From CAXXHQ01 sp963665265 (GTDB taxonomy: Bacteria; Planctomycetota; Planctomycetia; Pirellulales; Thermoguttaceae), in assembly GCA_963665265.2 (NCBI GenBank), contig CAXXHQ010000001.1, forward strand, positions 620,001 through 684,000: DNA of 64,000 bases, read 5' to 3'. Shown piece by piece: positions 8,303-16,111 of this stretch (position 1 is its first letter; each line of letters opens with the position of its first letter). The notes beneath the pieces are model-generated. The model searched no databases and was not told the DNA's origin. It saw only the letters and a list, made by a program, of their open reading frames with translations. Position numbers and translations under genes: made by a program.

Positions 8303-11131
8303 CTACGCATCCAATACATCTTTTAAGAATTGGCCGGTGCGGTTATCGACGATGGCGGCGATTTCCTCGGGCGTTCCGGCGGCGACGATTTCACCGCCGC
8401 GAAAGCCCCCTTCCGGTCCGAGGTCGATGATCCAGTCGGCCGTTTTCATCACGTCCAAATTATGTTCGATGACGATTACGGTATTGCCGAGATCGACGAG
8501 TCGATGCAAAACGTCGAGGAGTTTGCGGACGTCGTCGAAGTGGAGTCCGGTGGTCGGCTCGTCGAGGATATATAGCGTTTTGCCGGTATCGACGCGGCTG
8601 AGTTCGGCGGCCAACTTGATGCGTTGCGCTTCGCCGCCGGAGAGCGTGTTCGAGGCCTGGCCGAGCGACATATAGCCGAGTCCGACGTCTTGCAGGCATT
8701 TCAAGAGGCGTTGGATGGCGGAGAAATTCTCGAAGAAACCGGCCGCGTCGTCGATCGACATTTCGAGGACGTCGCCGATCGATTGATCGCGGTAGCGAAT
8801 TTCAAGCGTTTGGCGATTGAAACGTTTGCCTTCGCAGACCGGGCACGGGACGTAGAGGTCGGGGAGAAAATTCATTTCAATTTTCTTTTGCCCTTGTCCT
8901 TGGCATTCTTCGCAGCGGCCGCCTTTGACGTTGAAGCTGAACCGGCCGATTTTATAGCCGCGTCGTTTCGCGTCGCGCGAGTTGGCGAAGACTTTTCGAA
9001 TTTCGTCGAAGACGCCCGTGTACGTAGCGGGATTGCTGCGCGGCGATCGGCCGATCGGCGTTTGATCGATTTCGACGATTTTGTCGATTTGGTTCATCCC
9101 TCGAAGTGCGGCGAACGGTCCGGGTTTGGGAGCGATTCCGCCCAGCTTTCGCACTGCCGCGCGGGCGAACGTTTCGTTGAGCAAAGAACTTTTTCCCGAT
9201 CCGCTCACTCCGGTCACGCAAATGAAGGTCGAGAGGGGAAAGCGGGCGGTGACGTTCCGTAAATTGTTCGTCGTCACGCCCTCGATTTCGATCTGTTTGG
9301 TTTTCGAGATTTTGCGGCGTTGCGCGGGAACGGCGATTTTTTCGCGGCCGGAGAGGAATCGGCCGGTCAGCGAATCTTCGAGCTCGCTGACGTCGGCCGG
9401 AGTTCCTTGCGCGACGATTTCGCCTCCCAGTCGTCCGGCGCCGGGGCCCATATCAAGGAGCCAATCGGCGCGTCGCATGATCGTTTCGTCATGTTCGACG
9501 ACGACGACGGTGTTGCCGTTCTTTTGCAATTCGACGAGCGACTCGATGAGACGCTCATTATCGCGGGGATGCAGGCCGATGGAAGGCTCGTCGAGGACGT
9601 AGCAGACGCCGACCAGTCCGGAGCCGAGTCCTGCGGCGAGGCGAACGCGTTGCAATTCGCCGCCGCTGAGGGCATTGGCGGGTCGATCGAGCGTGAGGTA
9701 CTCGACGCCGACTTTTTCCAGAAACCGCAATCGCGAGAGGATGCCGTCTTGCAGCGGGCGGGAGATCGGCTCTTCGTCCTCGGGAAATTCCAATTCCTCG
9801 AAAAACGCGCGCGATTCGGAAACGGTCATGGCCGTGATTTCATGGATCGCTTTGCCGCCGAGTCGGACGGAGCGGGCTTCGGGTCTTAATCTCGCGCCGC
9901 CGCAAGCGGCGCAAACGATCTCGCCGCGAAAGGCTTCGAGCTCTCGTCGGCGTGCTTCGCCGGCCGATTCGGCGAACTCTTTTTCGAGGAGCGCGATAAC
10001 GCCGGGGAATCGTTTGACCGATCCTTTGAGGAAAAGTTCCTTCGCTTCGTCGGGCCATTTTTCCCACGCGGCCGTCCAGCGCAGTTCGAATTTTTCCAAA
10101 ATCGGCTCAGCATGCTTGCGCAATTTTTCCCAAAACGCCTCGGGGGCGTCGCGCCACGGGGCCAAGGCCCCGCGAGGGATCGAGAGCTTGGCGTCGGGAA
10201 CGAGCAATTCGGGATCGAAGGCCGAGAGGGAGCCGAGGCCGTCGCATTCGGGGCAAGCGCCGTAGGGGCTGTTGAAGCTGAACGTGCGCGGCTCCAACTC
10301 CTCGTAACTAATTTTGCAATTCGGGCAGGCGTAGAGCGTGCTGAAAATGCGGTCGTGCCAAATGGACTCTTTCTCGCCGCGCTCTTCGTAGCAGACGAGG
10401 ACCGCCCCTTCGCCGTGATCGATGGCCAAGTGGATCGACTCGGCCAATCGAGCGCGGATTCCTTCGCGGATCACCACTCGATCGACGACCGCTTCGACGT
10501 CGTGATTTTTTTGCGGGGCGAGAGCGGGCGGCTCATGCACGTCGATCACGTCGCCGTCGACGCGAGCGCGGAGAAGGCCGGCTTTGCGAATCTCCTCGAA
10601 GACTTCTTTATGTTGCCCTTTGCGGCCGCGAACCATCGGCGCCAAAATCATCGTTCGCGTTCCGGGGGGCAAGTCCATGAGGATTTCCAAAATCTCCTCG
10701 GCCGTCTGCTGGCGGATCGGTTCGCCGCATTGATAGCAGATCGGATCGCCCAAACGAGAGAAGAAGAGGCGGAGGTAGTCGTAGATTTCGGCGACTGTGG
10801 CGACCATGCTCCGCGGGTTGGCGCTTCCAGCAAGTTGGTCGATCGAGATCGTCGGCTGAAGTCCCTCGATCAAATCGACGTCGGGACGCTCCAACTGATG
10901 GAGAAACTGCCGGGCGTAGACCGAGAGGCTTTCGATGTATTGGCGTTGTCCTTCGGCGAAGAGGGTATCGAAGGCGAGGGAGCTTTTTCCGGATCCGCTG
11001 GGGCCGGTGACGACGACCAATTTTTGGCGGGGAACGTCGACGTCGAGGTTGCGAAGGTTGTGAACGCGCGCGCCGCGAATGCGGATCGTTTCGTTCGGAT
11101 CGAGGAGCTGTTCCGAGGTCGCCCGATTCAT
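8303..11131 (-). CDS. uvrA: Excinuclease ABC subunit A
   Basis: A 942-residue UvrA of normal length, the damage-sensing ATPase of nucleotide excision repair, which loads UvrB at lesions. Two ABC cassettes are visible: Walker A GPSGSGKSS near residue 43 with signature LSGGELQRV near 485, and GVSGSGKSS near 645 with LSGGEAQRI near 830. Zinc-binding sites include CPNC...CPEC in the first half and CEECQGQG...CPVC in the second. The UvrB-binding and QRQYIESLSVYARQFL segments near the N-terminus are conserved. It is monocistronic here; no SOS box was recognised upstream. The 11132-11364 gap is non-coding. Confidence 0.97.
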   Translation of the reverse strand: MNRATSEQLLDPNETIRIRGARVHNLRNLDVDVPRQKLVVVTGPSGSGKSSLAFDTLFAEGQRQYIESLSVYARQFLHQLERPDVDLIEGLQPTISIDQLAGSANPRSMVATVAEIYDYLRLFFSRLGDPICYQCGEPIRQQTAEEILEILMDLPPGTRTMILAPMVRGRKGQHKEVFEEIRKAGLLRARVDGDVIDVHEPPALAPQKNHDVEAVVDRVVIREGIRARLAESIHLAIDHGEGAVLVCYEERGEKESIWHDRIFSTLYACPNCKISYEELEPRTFSFNSPYGACPECDGLGSLSAFDPELLVPDAKLSIPRGALAPWRDAPEAFWEKLRKHAEPILEKFELRWTAAWEKWPDEAKELFLKGSVKRFPGVIALLEKEFAESAGEARRRELEAFRGEIVCAACGGARLRPEARSVRLGGKAIHEITAMTVSESRAFFEELEFPEDEEPISRPLQDGILSRLRFLEKVGVEYLTLDRPANALSGGELQRVRLAAGLGSGLVGVCYVLDEPSIGLHPRDNERLIESLVELQKNGNTVVVVEHDETIMRRADWLLDMGPGAGRLGGEIVAQGTPADVSELEDSLTGRFLSGREKIAVPAQRRKISKTKQIEIEGVTTNNLRNVTARFPLSTFICVTGVSGSGKSSLLNETFARAAVRKLGGIAPKPGPFAALRGMNQIDKIVEIDQTPIGRSPRSNPATYTGVFDEIRKVFANSRDAKRRGYKIGRFSFNVKGGRCEECQGQGQKKIEMNFLPDLYVPCPVCEGKRFNRQTLEIRYRDQSIGDVLEMSIDDAAGFFENFSAIQRLLKCLQDVGLGYMSLGQASNTLSGGEAQRIKLAAELSRVDTGKTLYILDEPTTGLHFDDVRKLLDVLHRLVDLGNTVIVIEHNLDVMKTADWIIDLGPEGGFRGGEIVAAGTPEEIAAIVDNRTGQFLKDVLDA

Positions 11132-11364
11132 CGTTCACCCGGGTGCGAAAATCCAATAGAGCCAAACCATTTAGGCTATCATGGATCGCCGGGCGAAGCA
11201 ACGGAACGGACGGGAAACTGGGGATCGTAAGGCGTCTCTCCCATGAATCCATGCCAGGGAGGGGGGCGTTGAATCCGTATCGCCAGACTCAAAAACCTGA
11301 ACCGAGTTATCCTTCCTCGCATCAGACCGAAAAGCGTTTGACGCCCGAATGTCCACTGCCATAG

Positions 11365-11808
11365 CTAACGGGTTTGGTTGGGCTGAAGAACTTTGACCTC
11401 GGCAATCTCTTTAATCGGAATGCGGGAGGTCGTTTCCCAAGAACGAGTATCTGTTTTGGTAAAAAACCTGCCTACGAATGGCAGGGCAGAAATGATCGGA
11501 ATCCCATAAATGTCCGTGCATTCGTGGTGTTGGGTCGCTATGATTTCGTCTTGCGTAATTTTATGGACGATTCCTCCATTATCGGCGTCGTCAGGGAGAC
11601 CGCTTTGAACCAACGACGAGGGAACTTTCATCCACACTTCTATGCACATACCAGGCTTTAATTGTGAAACGTCGATATCCGCCGCTTGAAACGCACTCGT
11701 CGTTTGCTGCGAGTGCGCCGAAATAGCGTATCCAATGACGACGAACGTGACGGCGGCAATGCGGAGATTTGTTTTAAAAGAACGCATGCTATGAGTCGAA
11801 GCGTTCAT
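11365..11808 (-). CDS. Small exported protein with secretin-like signature
   Basis: A 147-residue protein. The ATG at 11808 is set by a strong GGAGG ribosome site 8 bases upstream. A hydrophobic stretch at about residues 15-32 ending ISAHSQ is a likely signal peptide. The mature part holds two pieces: a segment around 50-90 (PGMCIEVWMKVP...GIVHKITQDEIIATQ) that looks like a small beta-barrel or SH3-like fold, and GIPIISALPFVGRFF near 103-117, which resembles the motif at the end of secretin subunits. It is far too short to be a secretin. Function is unknown. Confidence 0.6.
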   Translation of the reverse strand: MNASTHSMRSFKTNLRIAAVTFVVIGYAISAHSQQTTSAFQAADIDVSQLKPGMCIEVWMKVPSSLVQSGLPDDADNGGIVHKITQDEIIATQHHECTDIYGIPIISALPFVGRFFTKTDTRSWETTSRIPIKEIAEVKVLQPNQTR

Positions 11809-11966
11809 TTCTCTTTCACCTCCCCGTTTTGGCCAAGATTACAACCGAAGGGCGAATACTACAAACTTCAGAATATCCAAGCAACTCCAATTGGGGCGGC
11901 GGCCAATGGCGCAGAAGTTGACGCTGAAGAACCGGACGAATTGCCGAGGAATATGCAATATTTAGT

Positions 11967-13160
11967 CTATTTCGCCTTGAACAGCGGGGCGAGTTCGAGG
12001 CGTTTCGCCGGCAGTTTCGAGGAGGGGCAGGAGCCGATCGCGAGATTCACGACGAGCGAGGCCGGCTCGAAGACCATCGTTTGCACGGTGAGCGAGCCCA
12101 TATTCGCCTCGTCGAGCTTTTGGGCGACGTCGGAAACATCGATCTTTTTCATGCCGCTTGCCGCGATTAATTTTTTATAGCGGTCGCACCAGGGGAGAGC
12201 GACCAATTCGGGCGAGCGGAAATGATTCGTGCAGACGAGGATGCCGTCGTCGGGTTTTCGGACGGCTACGGTTTTGGGCGTCATTTCGAGCACGGCCATC
12301 GACTTCGGATCGCAGACGGCGAGGTTGAGCATCGTCGTGCGGGGCGATTCGCGCAATAGTTTTTCCGCCTCTTCGATCGTCGCGCATTCTTCGAGAATGC
12401 GACGGAAGAGAAAAATGTAGGGCGTTCCTTTCGGATTAAAAATCGGAGCGTTGTCTTTACTGACGAATACCTCATGAACGCAGACGGCCAACCCGGCGTC
12501 GTTCATGCCCGACAGGCAGCCGAACAGGCCGGGAAAGCCGATCATGGCGAAGGCGCGACGGCCTTCGGGGCGATGCACGGTGACGAGGCTGTAAGGATCG
12601 AGAACGCCTTGCGTGTAGAAGTCGAGGTTTCGGCCGAAGAGCGGTCCGCCGGTCGCGCTTCGATCAGCCTCGACCATCAGCGACGAGCAGGAGAAGCTGC
12701 CGCGATAGGCGTCCATCATCACGTTGCCGAGGACGCCGTCTTGCCAGGCGCCTTCGACGTTCGCTTGGTCCATAAACGCTCGCATTTCGCGGCGGTATCG
12801 CTCGGGAATGTTCTCGACGAGGGCAAAGGCGTTGGCGTGGAACTTTTCCAAGCGTTCGGGAGTTCGCGTAACCAGTTCGGCCAGTTTATGCGGATATCCG
12901 CGGAGTTTTTTCGTCACTTCGGCGGTGAGAACGGCTTTTTGTCGGCCCATTTCTTCGGGAGCGCCGTCGACGATGAGGACAGGGAGCGAATTGACGTAGC
13001 GCAGCTCGGCCTTTTCAAACTTTCCTTCAACGAAGGGGCGCTCATCGGCGGCCGAGGCGAGCGGGGCGAGGCCGAAAACCAGTGCGAAGAACGGCGCGAG
13101 AAAGAAAGCCTGGGGAAAAGTGAATCGGCGGGGGGGCGAAAACAAATCGACGAGGTTCAT
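11967..13160 (-). CDS. C45-type acyltransferase/peptidase family hydrolase
   Basis: A 397-residue protein with a hydrophobic N-terminal signal or anchor (residues 16-37, ending ASAADE). The mature part follows the acyl-CoA:isopenicillin N acyltransferase-like (C45, NTN-hydrolase) pattern: GAPEEMGRQKA near 67, a helical block, then FSCSSLMVEA with Cys158 as the likely nucleophile, GGPLFGRNLDFY near 175, and FPGLFGCLSGMNDAGLAVCVHE near 215-235. In this family autoproteolysis before the Cys frees the N-terminal nucleophile, and substrates are amides such as acylated amino acids. The substrate here cannot be told. The residue before Cys is Ser, not the more common Gly. It is probably periplasmic. 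Confidence 0.78.
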   Translation of the reverse strand: MNLVDLFSPPRRFTFPQAFFLAPFFALVFGLAPLASAADERPFVEGKFEKAELRYVNSLPVLIVDGAPEEMGRQKAVLTAEVTKKLRGYPHKLAELVTRTPERLEKFHANAFALVENIPERYRREMRAFMDQANVEGAWQDGVLGNVMMDAYRGSFSCSSLMVEADRSATGGPLFGRNLDFYTQGVLDPYSLVTVHRPEGRRAFAMIGFPGLFGCLSGMNDAGLAVCVHEVFVSKDNAPIFNPKGTPYIFLFRRILEECATIEEAEKLLRESPRTTMLNLAVCDPKSMAVLEMTPKTVAVRKPDDGILVCTNHFRSPELVALPWCDRYKKLIAASGMKKIDVSDVAQKLDEANMGSLTVQTMVFEPASLVVNLAIGSCPSSKLPAKRLELAPLFKAK

Positions 13161-13295
13161 AATACGGCGGACGGCAAGTATTTTTGAGGGGTTTTTACGT
13201 CGTGAAGCGATTTCGGCTCACGTAGGCCCCTTCAATGTATTTTATCGCGCAAAAGGAAGAAAGCGAAGCAAGAGAGAAAATCGCGTGAAAGAAAT

Positions 13296-13355
13296 GTCTA
13301 GTCGCATGGAGAGCGAAGGCGTCGAGGCGCGAACGCTCTCCATGCAACGATAGAC
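13296..13355 (-). terminator. Long hairpin downstream of the RRM gene
   Basis: A perfect 12-bp stem GCATGGAGAGCG/CGCTCTCCATGC (13304-13315 with 13334-13345), extended by GTCTA/TAGAC at its base. It sits 150 bases downstream of the RRM gene on the minus strand and is followed there by a weak T-rich stretch. It is probably a terminator or processing hairpin. The rest of 13161-13506 shows no gene. Confidence 0.5.
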
Positions 13356-13506
13356 CTATACGCTCGATCTCTGCGGCAAGGCGGCCGAAGCGGCCTGCCG
13401 GAAATTCAACGCTTCGCGACGATCGGGAAACTAAGAATCCCGGCTGTTACGTGCGAAGCGACTGAAGTCGCATAGAATAAATGTGAAAAATCGCTGAGCG
13501 CGAAAA

Positions 13507-13830
13507 TTAATCGCGACCGCGACCGCCGCGGAATCCGCCGCGTCCGCCGCCACCGCCGCCACCGCCGCCGGCGCGACGAGGAGCTTGGTTTTCGGCTTCA
13601 TTGACGCGGATGGTGCGGCCGTCCAATTGGGCGCCGTTCATTTCCGCAATCGCGTTTTGAACGCTGTCATCGTTCGCGAACGTGACGAAGCCGAAGCCGC
13701 GCGAACGGCCCGTCTCACGATCCGTGATGACTTTCGCTTCGGCGATTTCACCGAATCGCTCGAAAGCTTGATTCAAACCGTCGTCCGTCGTACCCCAGCT
13801 CAAACCGCCTACAAATAGTTTCTTACCCAT
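13507..13830 (-). CDS. Glycine-rich RRM RNA-binding protein
   Basis: A 107-residue protein with one RNA recognition motif and a glycine-rich tail. RNP2 is LFVGGL at residues 5-10 and RNP1 is RGFGFVTF at about 44-51, with the aromatic residues that stack on RNA bases in place. The last 20 residues are a run of Gly followed by RGGFRGGRGRD, an RGG-like tail. Proteins of this plan occur in planctomycetes and cyanobacteria and are often cold-induced RNA chaperones; that role is inferred from the family. The gene is preceded by a leader of about 220 bases with a terminator-like hairpin close to the start codon. Confidence 0.93.
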   Translation of the reverse strand: MGKKLFVGGLSWGTTDDGLNQAFERFGEIAEAKVITDRETGRSRGFGFVTFANDDSVQNAIAEMNGAQLDGRTIRVNEAENQAPRRAGGGGGGGGGRGGFRGGRGRD

Positions 13831-13854
13831 CGCAACAAGTCACTCCAAAACAAA

Positions 13855-13871
13855 CGCCGAACTAACGGCGT
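13855..13871 (-). promoter_or_regulatory. Attenuator-like hairpin in the RRM gene leader
   Basis: CGCCG-loop-CGGCG (13855-13859 with 13866-13870), followed on the minus strand by TTTGTTTT and then the GGAG ribosome site of the RRM gene. Its position lets it act as a terminator or an accessibility switch. A second hairpin, GGCGACC-GCCGT-GGTCGCC, lies near 14025-14045 in the same leader. Confidence 0.4.
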
Positions 13872-14058
13872 GAACTCGAAAAACGGGGTCCGAGGAGAGC
13901 ATTACTCGCAGCAGCGTGGAGCATGGACGAAAGCCCGCAGATAGAGGAAACTCGCACTGCATGATGAGCTACGAAACGTCTGGCTACAAACTGGCATGCG
14001 TATTGCGCAAACCGCGTTGCCCGAAAGGCGACCACGGCGGTCGCCATTTGCACACAGT

Positions 14059-14088
14059 AGCATACCACTTATTACTTGTTCGACGCAA
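14059..14088 (-). promoter_or_regulatory. Candidate sigma-70 promoter of the RRM gene
   Basis: On the minus strand: TTGCGT (14088-14083), an 18-base spacer, TATGCT (14064-14059) preceded by TGG. The start of transcription would be near 14052, giving a leader of about 220 bases. Confidence 0.4.
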
Positions 14089-14257
14089 CACCGTAGCGTT
14101 CAATTTCCGCGTGAATTAGCATTATTTCTGGGGGGGCGCTATCATTGCATCGGCGGCACGTTAATCAACAATGCGATCCCAGCTTGGGGGGGCGATGCAC
14201 AGGGGCTGTTTTTTCATTGGGCGATTGTTAAAAATCCATCCCGGTTCGGATCAATCC

Positions 14258-14285
14258 TTGACATCTCCGCCGGGGTGATTACATT
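14258..14285 (+). promoter_or_regulatory. Candidate sigma-70 promoter with long leader
   Basis: A perfect TTGACA at 14258-14263, a 16-base spacer and TACATT at 14280-14285. The first gene downstream is the sigma-54 activator at 14861, so the leader would be about 570 bases. It holds at least three hairpins: GTCGCC/GGCGAC (14405-14427), AGCCCG/CGGGCT (14432-14445) and ACGCCT/AGGCGT (14472-14487). No coding frame is convincing in it. Confidence 0.45.
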
Positions 14286-14860
14286 AGCGTAATAGGGGGT
14301 GAGCTACTTGCTCGATCGTTTGGTGCGATCCGGCCTGGCGGGAGTTTTCTTCGGAAATCTCTTGTCGGTTAAAAGTTAGCTCGCCTTCAACGGAATTGCG
14401 CGAGGTCGCCATCGCCTGAGGGGCGACGGTCAGCCCGAACGGGCTCACTTTTCACGACCGAACCTTGTGCGACGCCTTGCGAGGCGTATCCGTCTCGTTC
14501 GCAATGCGTGAAGGAAGCGGTTGCGAAGCGAAAACGACCGGTTTCACTTTCATTGGAATTAACAACGCGTTTTTTTAGGTGAATCCGAGGACGCCGTTTC
14601 ACGATCCCTCACGGTGGGCCTCACATGATTTACGCCACCTTGTTTTAACTGACGGAGGCAGCGACTAGCGAGTTCAACATCAACGAGAAGCGCCGTGGTT
14701 CGCTTTGCGCCGTGCGGTTTTCCGCCTGTTTTGCATGCGATTTGCTCCGCGGGGTTTCTGCTTTCGCTTTCTTTATTCAGAGCGAAGGTTTCGTTGTGAG
14801 ATCGCCCGTCGTTGCCGTAGGCTTCGCTCGAACGTCGAGAGGAGTCGGAGACCACGGGCC

Positions 14861-15817
14861 ATGAGCATCACGCCGAAACCGGACATCGCCGTTCCGGAAA
14901 TCATCGCCGTATCGCGGTCGATGCGCGACGTGGTGCGTCTCGTAGACACGGTCGCCATGAGCGACTGCTGCGTTCTCATTGAAGGCGAAAGCGGCACCGG
15001 CAAAGAATTGCTCGCGCGTCGTCTCTGCTTGAAAAGTCCCCGTCGCGAAATGCCGTTTATTCCTGTGAATTGCGCGGGCGTTTCGGACAGTCTTTTTGAA
15101 AGTCAGTTTTTCGGCCATGTTCGCGGCGCGTTCACCGGCGCCGAGCAAAACATGCTCGGCTTGGTGCGAACCGCCCACGAAGGTACGCTGTTCCTCGACG
15201 AAATCGGCGAGATTCCCTTCAATTTGCAGGCGAAACTGCTCCGCGTCATTCAGGAGCAAGAAGTCCAGCCCGTCGGCAAGCCGATCCCGGTGAAAGTCGA
15301 TACGCGGTTCATCGCCGGCACGAATCGAAACTTGCGCGAAATGGTCGCCGAAGGAACCTTCCGCCAAGATCTCTACTTCCGGTTAAATATCGTACGAGTG
15401 GCGATTCCGCCGTTGCGCGATCGGACTGAGGACGTCGCGCCGCTCATCCAACATTACGCGAAGTATTTCGCCAAACTGTATAAGCGAACGCCGCTGGAAA
15501 TTTCGCCGGAAATTCAAAAGGTTTTGACGCAATATCCTTGGCCGGGCAACGTCCGCGAGTTGGCGGCGTTGATCGAACGAGCCTACGCGACCGGCCTGGA
15601 CGTGGTCGTGTTGGTCGAAATGCTTTTGAACGAAGCCGCTTTGCCGAACTCAGGTTCGACGAAGGACCGCAGCGACCTGAATTTAGAAAAGGTCGAGCGG
15701 CGCACGATCGTTCAAGCGATGGAGCAGGCCGACCACAATCAGCGCAAGGCCGCCAATCTTTTGCAGGTGCATCGCGCCACGCTCGCCCGTAAGCTGAAAA
15801 AGCACGGGCTGTCGTAG
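14861..15817 (+). CDS. Sigma-54-dependent transcriptional activator without receiver domain
   Basis: A 318-residue bacterial enhancer-binding protein. The ATG at 14861 is supported by GAGGAGTCGGAG upstream. The AAA+ domain starts almost at once: Walker A GESGTGKE at residues 42-49, the sigma-54 contact loop GAFTGA at 89-94, Walker B TLFLDE at 109-114, and the sensor region GTNRNLREMV and FRQDLYFRLN further on. A Fis-type helix-turn-helix closes the protein (NQRKAANLLQVHRATLARKL). There is no response-regulator receiver or GAF domain, only about 15 residues before the AAA+ core, so control must come from a separate protein, ligand or expression level. Targets are unknown; no -24/-12 promoter was recognised nearby. 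Confidence 0.92.
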   Translation: MSITPKPDIAVPEIIAVSRSMRDVVRLVDTVAMSDCCVLIEGESGTGKELLARRLCLKSPRREMPFIPVNCAGVSDSLFESQFFGHVRGAFTGAEQNMLGLVRTAHEGTLFLDEIGEIPFNLQAKLLRVIQEQEVQPVGKPIPVKVDTRFIAGTNRNLREMVAEGTFRQDLYFRLNIVRVAIPPLRDRTEDVAPLIQHYAKYFAKLYKRTPLEISPEIQKVLTQYPWPGNVRELAALIERAYATGLDVVVLVEMLLNEAALPNSGSTKDRSDLNLEKVERRTIVQAMEQADHNQRKAANLLQVHRATLARKLKKHGLS

Positions 15818-15832
15818 TCATCGCCTCTCGCG

Positions 15833-16016
15833 ACAATCTTCGGCGAACCTCGAATTCTCGCGCGGAGAACGCCAAGATTGCGGAGAGCAAACGAGATTCG
15901 TTCGCAAAGAATTCACCGTTAAGCCGCAAAGATCGCACTGGAAACCGGAACGCTAATAGACGCTGATCTTCACTAATGGTTCCGCATCAGCGCATATTAG
16001 CGAAGATTAGCGTTCC
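15833..16016. repeat. Dispersed repeat words, including an 11-bp inverted repeat
   Basis: 15833-15930 is a third, partial copy of the unit seen at 48310 and 51304 (ATTCTCGCGCGGAGA, GCGGAGAGCAAA, TTCGCAAAGAATTCACCG). 15947-16016 is bounded by a perfect 11-bp inverted repeat, GGAACGCTAAT and ATTAGCGTTCC, with several further TTAGCG-type words inside. Related words recur near 54640-54675. Confidence 0.55.
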
Positions 16017-16111
16017 TATATATAAAAAATCCGCGTCCCTTCGTAAGCTTCGTGGACAAAAATCTGTCGCGACCTCGGCGCCTTCGCGGTTCCGCCCCTA
16101 TCCCCTGCCCT

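Noticed and set aside
11132..11160. SOS box upstream of uvrA
   Set aside because: No sequence close to a known LexA site was found in the 230 bases before the gene.
10112..11230. Long open frame (372 codons) opposite uvrA
   Set aside because: It lies fully within the conserved uvrA gene on the other strand and has no family pattern; GC-rich codons keep the opposite frame open.
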